From the NCBI GenBank assembly GCA_036172665.1, contig CM069877.1, positions 24,515,001 through 24,579,000 on the forward strand: a DNA stretch of 64,000 bases. The letters run 5' to 3'. Each line of letters opens with the position of its first letter. Within the stretch, counting starts at the first letter, position 1. The notes beneath the pieces were generated by a model that worked only from the letters and a program-made list of their open reading frames with translations, was not told the origin of the DNA and made no database searches. Position numbers and translations under genes: made by a program. The stretch is from Prosopocoilus inquinatus. Lineage: Eukaryota; Arthropoda; Insecta; Coleoptera; Lucanidae. Positions 40,237 to 53,000 of the stretch are shown in pieces.

Positions 40237-41885
40237 CGCCCGGTCACGTAGCCATTCAGACAACTCCCGTTGAAGCGTTACAAAGACAAAAACACCAAAA
40301 GAGTTTCCCAGACAACGTAAAATTTGACGATATACAAAGGATGCTGGGACATCCTGGAAAAGACATCAAACATCACCGAGAAATTTTCTTGGATGACTCA
40401 ACAAGGGATAAAAAAAAGAAACCCGTCTGCCCAGTACTTGGCCCAAACCACAACCAACCGCGCGCGTGTCACTGTCGTTGAGAGGTGGCAGAGACCTAAG
40501 GCTGTACCGACCAAGCCTGGAACAGACTTCGAAACGAAATCAAAACAATACCGGGGAAAATACACTATGGAAATGGCATACTACGATAAGAAATTCGGGA
40601 CGCTATGGATGGAATGAGAAAATTATAAAAACAAAACGAAGATCCAAACGATCTCGGTCCATCGGAGGCCTTTCCGAAAAAAGTAGAAGGTAAAAGGGAA
40701 AAGAAGAAGTTTAACCGATCCAAGGACCCAAAAATTGTGCTACGAAAGCAAGTAAAATTCGTGTTCGACTGGTGAGGTCGAACCACGAAGCGATAAAGTA
40801 CGCTACGGTACCTGAAGTCACATCCTACTCCCAGGGTAAAACTAAAATTACGGGGAAAGAAATTTTGACAAAGGTTAAATGACTCTAATCCTGGGGATCC
40901 CCTAGTCACGAGGAGTTGTCAGCTCCGTCACAAAAATGTCTTCTAAGAAGACCTACAACGATGAATTCCTCGCCACCAACCCTGCGTTCCAGATTCGATA
41001 CCAAGTCATGATTCGTCAAAGGACCAACACAAACCCACCACAGAATTTCATCGGGAAAAACACCGTCCCACCGAAACGACACATAAACAAAATTTAACTC
41101 TTCAAAACGAGATTCGCTCTCGTCCTGGTCCTGGAGTGGCCCTCCATGACAGAGCATAGCGCAAAGTAATTCCCCAGGACACTGTTCCCACCTAATTCAA
41201 GAGAAAAGAGGGCTTTCGTGCCTTCACGAGATTCAGCACTCCAGGCTGTCCCACAATTCCCTTGAAGTGAGGCGCCCCATAGGAAATCACTTTGCCCTAC
41301 CTACAGTCACTTCTAGCCGGGTCAGAAAATAGACACAACCGGGTGGTTTTCCGACTTTAGGAAAAGTAAATCAAAGAAAGTCGAATCCGGGTAATAAAAA
41401 CAAATTCGAGGGAGAGATATCGAATGTTTCGCAAGTATCAATCGCTCGGTATAATGCAAAAAGATATCTTAATTTTGTCCACATTTTCATAAAGCACAAA
41501 GTCCTAAAAATATCGTGGTAGATTTTCGTTCGCCTGTGTTATCTCCATAATCAGAAATTCATATTCAAACTGAGTTTTTAAAAGATTTTCTTTGAAAAAA
41601 AATTATTTTACGAAAGTAGTTTAATGAAATCAATATATATTTATACCGTTGTAATCAGCTCACTGCGACGCATCCAAATATCTACAAATATACAGGCTGT
41701 TTCATTAAAAGAAAATTACACCGCAATTACAACCGCCATTTTTCTGATCACCCTGTATAGTTCAAAATAATTTTACAATATGCCGAGTATTGTCTAGTAT
41801 AAAATTCTTTATCGATTTTTTACCTAATTTTTTCCCATGGGCCTCACAGAAGAAATACGCATCGTTGGGCCACCTGTACAACACT
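40237..41885. other. Unassigned DNA with a small MITE-like unit at 41688-41758
   Basis: No domain-like ORF. Short basic frames at 40324-40690 do not resemble a known family. TATACAGGCTG (41690) and its near-complement CACCCTGTATAG (41746) bound a ~70-bp unit typical of small TA-flanked MITEs. Confidence 0.4.
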
Positions 41886-41897
41886 GAAGCCATATTG

Positions 41898-43938
41898 TTA
41901 GAGGCGCACGGCCCATCGACACAAACGACCAGAGGAATTCTGAAGTCGATTCAACCATAACATGGAATGATGGTCCGTAATGACAGTGAAGTGTGAACCT
42001 TCAACATAGGGCCTAAGTTTTTCACTTGCCCACAACATCGCAAGGAGTTCTTTTTCCGTCGTGGAATAGTTACGTTCGGTGCGGGTTAAAGATCGACTCA
42101 AGTAGTAGATGACCTTTTTACCTTCCTCCTGCTGTTGGGTGAATACAGCTCCGACACCATAGTCTGATGCATCAGTTTGAATGACAAATTCCTTTGAAAA
42201 ATCAGGAACGATAAGGCTGGAGCAGAAACCAGAATCTTTTCCCAAGCCTCATCACAGGTTTCATCCCAACGATACTTAGAATTTTTCTTAAGGAGATTAG
42301 TCAGAGGGGCAATAATGGTCGAGAATCCAGGAATAAATCTACGATACCACGAGGCAGTTCCAATCAGACGACGGACTTCCCTGACTCTTGTTGGCTTTGG
42401 CATCTGTAAGATCGATTGAACTTTTTCAGGGCCGACATGAAGTCCATAACGATCTACCACGTATTTCTCCTGATTCAGGGTTAGTCCCGCCTCCGTCAGG
42501 CGCTTATGGACTACGGAAAGTACTTCGAGATATTTGTCGAAGGTTTGAGTGACGGTAATAGTATCTTAGAAAAATTTTGTGCAAATCGTTTTTGATTGCA
42601 GTGAGAACCTCGAGCAGCCTCTGGACAGCTGTTTCAGCCCTGCTTGGGGCTTCTTCAGCAGAAACGTAGCTCAACATTCCCACTGCAGACCAAAAACGAC
42701 TTGCCCAATTTATTCGCAAAAGCGATGTAAGAATGATGAACATATAAAATAGCGACATCTTACTATCGCTTTTTGACCTAACATTGCAGTAGGATAGACA
42801 AATTGAAGCGGGATTTGCTCCTAATGAGTCCCCCATGCAAGGCGGCCATGCTTGCTGTCAAAACATAATGAAAGATTTTAGAAAAATTTTGTGCAAATCG
42901 TTTTTGATTGCAGTGAGAACCTCGAGCAGCCTCTGGACAGCTGTTTCAGCCCTGCTTGGGGCTTCTTCAGCAGAAACGTAGCTCAACATTCCCACTGCAG
43001 ACCAAAAACGACTTGCCCAATTTATTCGCAAATGCGATGTAAGAATGATGAACATATAAAATAGCGACATCTTACTATCGCTTTTTGACCTAACATTGCA
43101 GTAGGATAGACAAATTGAAGCGGGATTTGCTCCTAATGAGTCCCCCATGCAAGGCGGCCATGCTTGCTGTCAAAGCATAATGAAAGATTTTAGAAAAATT
43201 TTGTGCAAATCGTTTTTGCGAATAAATTGGGCAAGTCGTTTTTGGTCTGCAGTGGGAATGTTGAGCTACGTTTCTGCTGAAGAAGCCCCAAGCAGGGCTG
43301 AAACAGCTGTCCAGAGGCTGCTCGAGGTTCTCACTGCAATCAAAAACGATTTGCACAAAATTTTTCTAAAATCTTTCATTATGCTTTGACAGCAAGCATG
43401 GCCGCCTTGCATGGGGGACTCATTAGGAGCAAATCCCGCTTCAATTTGTCTATCCTACTGCAATGTTAGGTCAAAAAGCGATAGTAAGATGTCGCTATTT
43501 TATGGTAATAGTATCGTCTAGGTACACGAATACATGAGGTTCGAGGTCAGCTCCGATCACACAATCAATGAACCTTTGCCATGTTACTAGAAAATTAAGC
43601 AACCCAAACGGCATTCGACGGAACTGATACAACCCACGATTTGGAACGGTAAAAGCAGTGTACTGACGAGAGCTTTCAGCCACAAGGATTTGCCAGTACG
43701 CAGACTTAATGTCCAGGGAAGACAGATATTTAGCATCCTTTAGCTTATCCAAGGCATTGGACACACAGGGAAAAGGGTACGCGTCTTTAGTGGTAACTTG
43801 ATTCAACTTCCGGTAGTCTACGCAGAAGCGGACTGAACCATCCTTTTTGGGAACCAATAATATCGGTGAGGACCAAGCACTTTTAGACTTTTCGACAATA
43901 CATCGTTCTAACATGTCGTCAAGTTCCTTATTTACCAT
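41898..43938 (-). pseudogene. Gypsy-3 RT and RNase H (interrupted and frameshifted)
   Basis: From 43938: VPKKDGSVRFCVDYRKLNQV, LDIKSAYWQILVA, RMPFGLLN and the catalytic VYLDD (about 43519-43535), where repeat Z is inserted. Beyond it, from about 42553, the thumb-type region continues (GLHVGPEKVQSILQM, GTASWYRRFIPGF). A frame change near 42240 leads to RNase H (IQTDASDYGVGAVF, TEKELLAMLW, VITDHHSMLWL), which ends at 41898. The integrase is missing. Confidence 0.8.
42566..43503. mobile_element. Repeat Z array: tandem plus inverted 312-bp units with a 12-bp target duplication
   Basis: Two head-to-tail units (period 312 bp, measured ATAAAATAGCGAC at 42744 to 43056) are followed by an inverted unit from about 43217. 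The direct repeat GGTAATAGTATC flanks the insert at 42554-42565 and 43504-43515. The units have no ORF of interest. Other copies lie at 30104, 46088 and 54427. Confidence 0.85.
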
Positions 43939-44283
43939 GGTTTGCCTTGCAGGGGAAATGGGGTAATAACGTTATTTTATGGGTGGGCTATCTGTATGAA
44001 AGACATATTCCACCATTTTAGTACAACCCAGTTCACGACCTTTCGAGTTGGCAAACAGCTGATCTGTCAAACCACCGAGTTGTTCATGCTGGGAGTCAGT
44101 CAGATGACACCAGGAGATGACATGCTCAAGAGATGCAACAGATTCCTGTCCAAAAGACCATTCTCCAGAGTGAAGTTGGATTGGCGTAGCCACCTTCCCA
44201 GGACTACTAAAGGGAAGTCCATTTGTAACAGTACAAGAAGTCACGTGTCTTGTGAATGGCAGGTTAAGGGTTTGAAGAACTTC

Positions 44284-45160
44284 CTATCCTGTATTCCCAA
44301 CAATTGTGCGAGATGCACCGGTATCAATGAGACCCAAAAAAGGAATTCCCCAGATGGAAACTGACAAGTAGGGTCGCTCACCGTTCTGAGCATGGGCGAG
44401 GACATAGTTAAGTACGGGCTGAATTGTCAAGACTTCGTTCGGTTTTGAAACTCGGAAACAACGCACTAGCCGATCATCTACTGCGTCGGTCGGAAGTTCT
44501 TTGAACACTTTGGGCAAGTTTTGGTGGTGATCTTCTGGCAATTCCAGCACTTGAGAGACATACTCGGTTTGGATGGTTCCACTTTACATTCCGCTACCAT
44601 GGGAGTACTAGTCTGAACGTAAGCTAAATCGGGTTCCAAAGATGCATTCTTACGAGGAGGAGGAATATAAGCCTCTACAGCTGATTTTCTCGCTTCCAGC
44701 TGCCTATCCAATTTCGGTAAGTGAGCTACCGGTGCGACCTCTACTAACCCTAATTGACCTTGATAGAAAGGGGCAATGTTGTTTAACAGAATCTTGATCT
44801 GCACCGTCTCGTTAACAAGGATCCTCAAGCGGTTGAATAAATTCAGCATAACCGAAATGTATATGCCCATTGTCTAATCAGGGCCCTGTGTACGCTTTTT
44901 GATTTCCTCGAAAAGCCGATCGTCGTAATTATGAGGTTGGAATTCGTCCGGAAGATTTTGGATGAGTGTAGCCCAGTCACTACAGAATTTTTTATTCGCT
45001 CGAAACCAAACCAGGGCCTTGTCCCTAAAAAGGTCGGACACTGAGGCAAAGAGAGTGGTCACGTTTCGTGACACCTGCAATTCACTCACGCGTTCCAGAA
45101 AGGTGCTAAGCGACAAGATCATATTGTTGCCATTACAGGTCAGAGACGGATACCGATTTG
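44284..45160 (-). pseudogene. Gypsy-3 gag and protease (frameshifted)
   Basis: Gag begins with ILSLSTFLERVSELQVSR (from about 45122) and includes LFRDKALVWFRANKK, a common insect Gypsy gag motif. It then shifts frame at about 44870. A Cys cluster (LKCWNCQ, CPKC) is a degraded zinc knuckle. After another shift the protease reads FLGLIDTGASRTIVGN (about 44290-44340) with an intact DTG. Confidence 0.75.
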
Positions 45161-45322
45161 ATTTCAGGTAGAGTTACAGGGCATACCGTATTCTTGTGCG
45201 AGGGTGAATCAATATTAAGCAGGGGTGTCATTGCTTTTGTAAGTAAGTAAGTAAAGTAAGTCGGATAAACCCTTTTCGCTTTTATTTGAAACGCGTTTGC
45301 TTATATTGCTGTCATACTTTCG

Positions 45323-46087
45323 ATAATTTTGTGTTATAATTATCAACTGATCATATGATAAGCACGTCTTTGCGCGATACGAAGTATCCGCTTTAGATTA
45401 CCGCCTGCGAGCGATTCATGCGCCGAATTCCTGCGTTGTTGCCGCTGTGCCTAGTTACGCGGAGCGTAATTTCTCCTCATTAGTGTTGTGTTTAGATTAT
45501 ACTAATAGTTTGATTTTGATTTCGTGCGACGTGGCATTATTCATTGCGTTAAACTAGATTTTCCGCTGCAGCCAGCGCACGTTGAATTTTATTTCCTTTT
45601 GCTTTGTTGTTTTTACTCATTATACTTGGATTGTGACCATTTGTTTACGTTCCTTTGTATAAAATAAAGCGATATTAGTAGTAATACTAGAGGGATCCTA
45701 GGTGAAAGAGACCGTCGACGATGGCCAGAGGTAGTCGCAGAATTTTTTTCTGGTTCTCGCGAAGAAGCGCCGTCGTCAATGACCAGAGGAGGTCGTAAGA
45801 GATTTTTATTGCTGACGCTAGTTCTTGCGTTGACGCGTAATTTTGCAATAAGTGTGCGCAAAAGACGGGTGAAGTGATGTGCGGACATCCCCTAGGCTAC
45901 CCTTGGTCGAGGTAAAAAATAGCTTAACTGTTTAAACGGGTGAATTGAATTGTGGACGGTAGCAGGGAAGCAGAAAATATGCGAGGTAAGATTCGCGCGC
46001 CCGCGGTAAACAGCGGAATCGAGACGGGTCAAGCAAGAGGTCAGGAGGATTGATAAAACGCTCGTTCAAAATCATTTATTTATAAAC
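45323..46087 (-). repeat. Long inverted repeat, right copy (~0.77 kb)
   Basis: Inverted partner of 35657-36560 with a ~150-bp deletion. The ends read GTTATAATTATCAACTGATC and TTATTTATAAAC. A repeat Z unit follows directly. Confidence 0.8.
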
Positions 46088-46400
46088 AGATAAAATAGCG
46101 ACGTCTTACTATCGCTTTTTGACCTGACATTGCAGTAGGATAGACAAATTGAAGCGGGATTTGCTCTTAATAAGTCCCCCATGCAAGGCGGCCATGCTTG
46201 CTGTCAAAGCATAATGAAAGTTTTTAGAAAAATTTTGTGCAAATCGTTTTTGATTGCAGTGAAAACCTCGACCAGCCTCCGTACAGCTGTTTCAGCCCTG
46301 CTTGGGGCTTCTTCAGCAGAGACGTAGCTCGACATTCCCACTGCAAACAAAAACGACTTGTCCAATTTATTCGCAATTGCGATGTAAGAGTGATGAACTC
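46088..46400 (+). repeat. Single repeat Z unit
   Basis: From ATAAAATAGCGACGTC to GCGATGTAAGAGTGATGAA, a full-length but diverged copy of the 312-bp unit. Confidence 0.8.
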
Positions 46401-46885
46401 TACTTACTTTGTGGTTTTTACTCATTGTACTTTGATTGTGACCATTTGTTTACGTTTCTTTGTATAAAATAAAACGATATTGTTGTAAATATTTTGTATG
46501 AGTCGCATTTTCTTAGTTTTCCCGCGGTTTCTCATAGCCAAAAAAATTAAGTGGCGCCTTTCCTTCTTCTTGTTGTTGTTTGCGAAGAATTTGTACGAAC
46601 CCACCCTATCCCACTGAGGCTGGCCGGCGACGCCGAAACTTCTGTCACGGCGATCACTTGCGAATACCAGCAGGTAGATAGCAATTTCCCTTTCCAGCGA
46701 TAAATTATACTGCTTTCCATAAGTAAAAATTACCCAGATCTAAACAAAAATTCCTAATCTTGGCAACGTGGGTGTACAATGGTAATATGCATATTAGGCG
46801 CCAATTTCAAAGTTGGGGCAGGGTTCGACCAACCTTAAAGCTGTATAACTTTTTGTTCATATTTTGAAGAAATTAATTTTTGAAG
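46401..46885. other. Unassigned DNA downstream of TBC1D31
   Basis: No gene or clear repeat seen, apart from a stretch at 46400-46480 resembling part of the long inverted repeat (GTGACCATTTGTTTACGTT). Confidence 0.4.
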
Positions 46886-46891
46886 TTTATT
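46886..46891 (-). terminator. Candidate polyadenylation signal of TBC1D31
   Basis: AATAAA on the minus strand, about 155 bp after the stop codon. Confidence 0.4.
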
Positions 46892-47044
46892 TGGTATTAG
46901 ATAATTATTTCTTACAACCTGTCAATGATATGAGTATTTAAAAAAATTGTTATTATAGCGACAGGTAAAAAATATAAATATTTTTTTTTATATAAAAAAA
47001 TCAATAAAGCCTCACTACATGCGTATAAAATAAAACCAAAATGA

Positions 47045-50000
47045 CTAAATAGGTGAAGGAGCAGGTGCTTCATAATCCTCATTTATTTTCTTCATTGCCG
47101 TTTTTAATAAGCTAAAATCATCTGTGTTATCTGCACTACTTTTGTTACTTCTAATATGATCCAGCAACTGTAACAGTTTTTTCACTTCCAGTTCCAGATC
47201 CACTATTTCAAGTTTTAATTGTTTTATCTGAAAACAACTTGAGCTATTTATTGACAGCAAGCCTAAAGACTGTTACAGCATTTTCCATTTGCTTCCACTG
47301 GCTGCACTCGGAGTATCTCCGTCCCTTTTTGTTAAGAGTTTAAAACAAGGTGCAAATACTCTGAGTGCAATCAAAGCAAACGAATGGAAAACCTTACATT
47401 TGAATTCTTGTTCAGTACACTTTCACCTTGACTGAGTTGCTGTTTTAACTCGTTTTCAATTTTTCTGATCATGTTGTCCGTTGCTACGAGTCCTGTCGCA
47501 ATATTTAATTGCTTGAGATGTTGCTTTGATTGTGAGACAGATTTTACCTGAGAAAATAATTATTAGATAAAAATATACAGGTTTTCTTTTAACCAGTGGT
47601 CATAGGGATTTACGTGCTAAAAATTTTGCCTCATGTTAACTTATGTTCGGCTAAAAATTTTAAGCAAATTTTTGTTTCTAATAATCAGTTTCATAATTTA
47701 TTACAAAATACACATTACCAGAATAAGAGGTGCGTTATTAATTTAACTAATTTAAAATAAAAAGTTAAAATTATTACGTGTAACCTCTCTTTCATCCGTC
47801 AACACGAAACGAGAGTTCGACACGTTTGACCCGCTCTGGAGAAGTGAGAAGGCCTGCGCCAATCCGTAACTTACTTCGGCTCAGAAGTCAGGTCGGTCGT
47901 CCTTCCAAAAACGAGATGGAAAATCGGAGTTGCGTAACGGTGCCCACTAAGTGGAGACGGCGTGGTGTAACTCTAGAGATGTTACGGAAAAGGGCGCCAA
48001 CACAACCCAAAGGTGTCAGAAACACGGCCAGGAAGGTGGATTCTTAGACGTTGTTCTCAAGGGCAACCTCCTTGGACCCGCTTCCTCGACAGCGTACCCC
48101 AATTGGCGATAAAGGAACGGGGAAACTCCCTCGAGCTGACAGAATCCGAAAACCCGGGAGTCCACTTATACTTCTATCACAGCAAACAAAATCGATCGAT
48201 CATCTTAAGTCAACGTGCGAAAATTAAGTGACACCAAACAAATTAGCAAAAGTCCGCACCCAGCGCGGCCCAACCTTGCCTCAAAACGGAGTGTCATACG
48301 CGATCTCACGGAAAAAGGTCGAAGTCGCATCGAAGACTAGAATCTAATAACTTGTTTAATTCTAGAAAAGAGATAGCCAATTTGAATACATTCAGACGGA
48401 AGGATTTCTAGATTTCATTTCTTGAAGAAAATGCCATCGTGGATCGCACAATTTTTTTTTTTTGCTTGTTTTATCTTTTCTCGTCTTTCTTTTCTTTATC
48501 TCCGTGACCTTTGGCACTTTTCTTTCCGTCTGTTTTCCCTCATTAGCTCTTTTTTTCAACTTTTTTTCGATTGTACTATTTGCTTCGATTTTTATTTTGT
48601 CTTCTACTCAACAACACAACTTTTTTTTATTTGACAAAGTATTTACAAATAGAGAATCGAAGTAGTTTATTATCGCTCCATGGTCCATACCAGTAACTCG
48701 GAATAAATTTACGATATTTTGCATTGCGAACTTCATTTTTTCTGTAATAATTATTACCTCAAAATCTCAAAGTGTAAAATTAAATACTTACGTTTGAATA
48801 TTGAATTAAAATTTACGATTTTGAAAGTAACGCATAGACGGGGTCACTAAAATCTTCTTATCTTAGTATATTCTTTGCTTGTTATTCATGGAAATTTCTT
48901 GTAATAAAATTATTTCCTGAAAATGTATTATTAAATATCTACGAGTTTTTAATTAAAATTTATAATTTTCAAAGAATTGTGTAGATGGCGCCAACGAATT
49001 TCTTTTATCAGAGATGTGGAGACCCAGCAGTTTCATATTACTTTGGCTATTTTTATCTAACCTGAAAAACAATCAACGGTAATCTGAACTTTGAAATTTA
49101 TGTAACTGGTTGCTTCGTTCCCATTTAATATGCAGTTTGAAATTTCCTCCCCGCAAAAGTAACTCGTGACGTCACTCGAAACTTCTATCCGTCACAGTGA
49201 AGTAAATAGAGTGAGTTTTAATCTGTTTCCTGCAGCTTAATCTAATTCCCTTAAATGTGGAATCAATTAATCAAATAACGCAAAAATCTCGTTAATATGC
49301 TCAATGGAATTTATCACGTGACGTGACGTAACGAGGTACGCACCCTCTGTCCCCTCCGCTGATCTAGACAACCTTCTAATACACAGTCCAGCTCTACCAA
49401 CCTTGATGTAAACATACTTTTTTTATAATATTACATGAAAATGTAATATTATACATACGTGTGAATATGTAATTGAAATACACAATTTTGACATTAATGT
49501 GCAGATGGAACCACTAAAACCTTCTTATTCATATACAACGATGCTCATCATAAATGATACTATTTGACAGTTTCGTAACCCTTACACTGAATGTTCTTAA
49601 GAGTGCGGTTCGCATGAAAGAGTATCATTTAAGTTGAGCGTCGTGGTACATTTCTTCTTTTGTTTTGAACAGTGTTCATTTTGCGAAACACGATGACAAA
49701 TTTACGTAAAACAAATTAATTAAGAACTCCGACCGACCAATAAACATTCTCTGCGGTAGGCTATCTGTCTCTTTTCTTGTAACAAAATTGATATTATCAA
49801 ATTTCATGGCCATCCTTTATCTAAAATTTAAAAAATCACAGTATCCTATACATCAGGATATATCATCAACTTTAAAAACGCACAATTTTATTTATTTACA
49901 ATAGAATTAATTGTTACCACACAGAGGTTCTGCTTTTTCATCACACTTTAAAAATTGGCGTCCATGAGCAAAAATGAAATAAAGTTCTTTTTAATGAAAT

Positions 50001-53000
50001 GGAATTTAATTTCCACTGCAAATAAAAAAAAATATTAAAATTAATAAAAATGCTCAAAGAAAGTTGCTACACCTGAAATATGTTTTAAAAATTTTTAATT
50101 CAGATTTCATCAAAATATTTGTGCTATGCCAACGCCATCTGTGTATATTGTGAAGAACTATAGAATTTATCTGTGCAAAATTCGAAATGAACTTTTATTT
50201 CAATAATTTTCCAAAGCATTTAAAATGGTATCAAAGCATTCAAAGTAAACTATAATGGCTACCAACACTTTAAATACTTTATACTGGGTGATCAAGTAGA
50301 ACTGTTTGAGTTGACAACATAAGAGCATTCAATTATTTGCAACATTGCAACCGGATATGTTTTGTTGATTAATTGATCTCACTCCTTCAGGACAAAAAAA
50401 CGTAACAAACGAGCAAATATGACTCGATTGATATTTGTTCATTAAAAATTTCCACTTTTAATATTAAAATAATTAAAGTAAATGTGCACCTGCTATTCTG
50501 CTAATGTGCAATTTGTAATAAATTATGTAATTATTAGAAACTGAAATAAGCTTAAAATTTTGAGCAGAACATAAGTTAACATGAGGCAAAATTTTTAGCA
50601 TGTAAAACCCGGTGGCCACAGTTAAAAAAGCACTGTTTGTATTTTATATAGGATTGTTTTAAATTAATTACACCTTTTCAATTTCTTCATTTAATTTTTC
50701 TTGTTGTTCAAGAAGCAAATTATGTTCTTCAGTGCTAAATTCATATTCCTGTAAGTTCTGCAACTGTTCAATCTGTTGCTTATGCTTCAACAGATCTGCA
50801 TAATGTTTAATGAGTTCACCCTCTGCTTTCATCAAACTCAAGTCTTGCAGAGAACGTTTCTGTTCAGTCTCGAATAATAAGTTTTCAAGTCGTCTTAGCT
50901 TTTCTGAAGAACTCTTTTGATTTAAAGTGTCTCTCGATATATTTAAAACTTCAATTTCTTCATCGCATACTTGTCTTCTAAGTTCTTCAAGCCGTTTACG
51001 TTGATTTTCTATTTGTTGTCGTTCTTGGTTCAGCCGTAATTTACAAAATTTTTCCGTTTCTACAATAAAACAATTACTATTTCAAAAAAATAAAAACGGG
51101 GGGAGTGGACAAATTCCAAATCACCTAAACAAGGAAAAAAGAAAATTGTTAAAGAACACAATACGAGAACAAAAAGAAGAACAGCATGAAATGCAAAGGG
51201 TGTTAAAGGGAAGGAAGAAGAATCATTCAGAGAATTCGAAAAATCAAAATGAGATGACTTTGTAGAACTGTAATTTGCCTAATGATCCATACTGGAAATG
51301 GGAATGATCGGGTTTGGTTGCGTGGTGTGATTCATGTGGAAAAAAATAAGAAAGGTTATAATTGATAGGTTTTAGAAAGAAAAATAAAACTTAAACTAAT
51401 AGAATCATATACTCAAAAAAAAAGAACAATGAAAAAAAGTTTTAAAAAAGTGTATTTACCTGCCAGCCTTAAACTTTCTTCCAATCCAATTTTTATTTCT
51501 TGCAATTTATCCATTTCATTTCGCCGCAATTTCAAGATCTGGTTCTCACTCAACTGCAAAAGCTGACTTGTCTGCTTCAATTCCCTGCTGCTACTCTGAT
51601 ACTTCACAATTGCTTTCGGATAATCAACGAATTCAGGATAAAGTCCTAAATCTAATTTTTTAAAATAATTCAGGTACTGCCTTGAATGATTTTTATTGCT
51701 GGTATTTTCCAGTAATTCATAGGATTTCCCAATCAATTTCTTCACATCTATTAAATTTTGATTGTGATAGAAAGCATAAAAGTCAGCTTCATTCGATAGT
51801 TCTAACAAAGTGGCACGAAATAGAGTGCTGTAGGCCACCACAATCATTAATATGAACGAGGGTTCGTTCGTTAAGATATGATCCCATAATGTAAGCCAGT
51901 CGTGAGAAGTTAAGATTTCTGAGAACACAGTCTCTAATAGTGGCCAAGCATACAGTTTTGAAGTGATTTTATTTGTGTTTAAATGATACAGGACGTCTGG
52001 ATCATGTTCTAATAACACCTTTTCAACCATTGTGAGAGTATTCATTGGAGGCAAAGGATAATATTCAAACCAATGTTGACACCAGTTTACTGAAAATTAG
52101 ATTTACTATTATCTTCTGCTCAAAGATAAAGGTATTTAGATATACCTATTATTGTACACACAGCCTCAAAACAGAGCACAGGTTCATTTTTAAAGATTTT
52201 CACAAATGGAAACACAAGTACTGGTAAATAATCGACTTCTGCAAAAAATGGACACCACATAACTAGATTCGATAAAAGCCTTTTCAAATTTTTGAGTGCC
52301 ACTTTGTCCGCTATGGGATGTTCCTTTCCTAAGTTTTCAAATGACAGTTGGCTCATGTGGTTAACTGCAGTATTATATTGTTCTTTATTGTTTGGTAACT
52401 CTAACAATTGTATCCAAATTTTGAAGCGATATATATCTGGATACTGTCCATATTCCTTTAATATTGCATACAGTTTCTTTTTATCCAAAACTGTTTTGAG
52501 CTAAAAAAAAGAAACCGTGCACATTTTTTATCCTTTAAAGCAGGTAATGTCTTACTTTTTCATTTACTTCAAAAATTGCAGATTTTTGAGCATGTTGCAG
52601 TTTTAATTTATTTCTGCCATTTGATGTAACACCATCCTTTAATGAACATGTTAGATGCTTCAGCAACATACAAGATGATAGATTGTATATGTTTATCAGG
52701 CCAGAAGTGAGAATGCAAGCAACATATTTACCATCAGGTGATGTGTGAAATCTTTGAATACCAACGTCTAAAGTTATTTGACTTATAATATTATCTAGCT
52801 GCATGTCATACAGATAAAAAACACCATTGCTAGACAAAATTATTAAAATTCGATTTGAACCACCATCGAAAGGTTGAGATATAAAGTCTAGTTTTTTAAC
52901 ACTGTGTATAGTACTTGGAAGAGTTATCATTTTTTCCAAATTCCAGGAATCTGTTAAGAAGATCGCAAGTTTTGGGGAATGTCCAGCCAAAATCATAGCA

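Larger units (their letters stand above)
41886..45190 (-). mobile_element. Gypsy-3: broken minus-strand Gypsy element with an internal fold-back insertion
   Basis: Reading leftwards: gag, protease, RT and RNase H, then an abrupt end at about 41886 without integrase or 3' LTR. A 938-bp insertion (42566-43503) splits the RT at its catalytic box. No primer-binding site was found between gag and the repeat at 45323. Confidence 0.8.

Noticed and set aside
42504..43389. Repeated 80-110-aa frames starting MGDSLGANPASICLS or similar
   Set aside because: These are frames across the 312-bp repeat Z units and occur in several orientations; no domain, and part is Gypsy RT read-through.
42700..43500. CRISPR array (regular direct repeats)
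   Set aside because: The units are 312 bp with no short repeat/spacer alternation, and the context is a eukaryotic genome.
35657..46087. Inverted ~0.8 kb repeats as the two ends of one autonomous element
   Set aside because: The enclosed DNA is a patchwork of unrelated repeats and a truncated Gypsy, with no matching target duplication found; kept only as a repeat pair.
48422..48665. Phe-rich hydrophobic frames that look like membrane segments
   Set aside because: They are translations of T-rich runs inside the TE in TBC1D31 intron 7.
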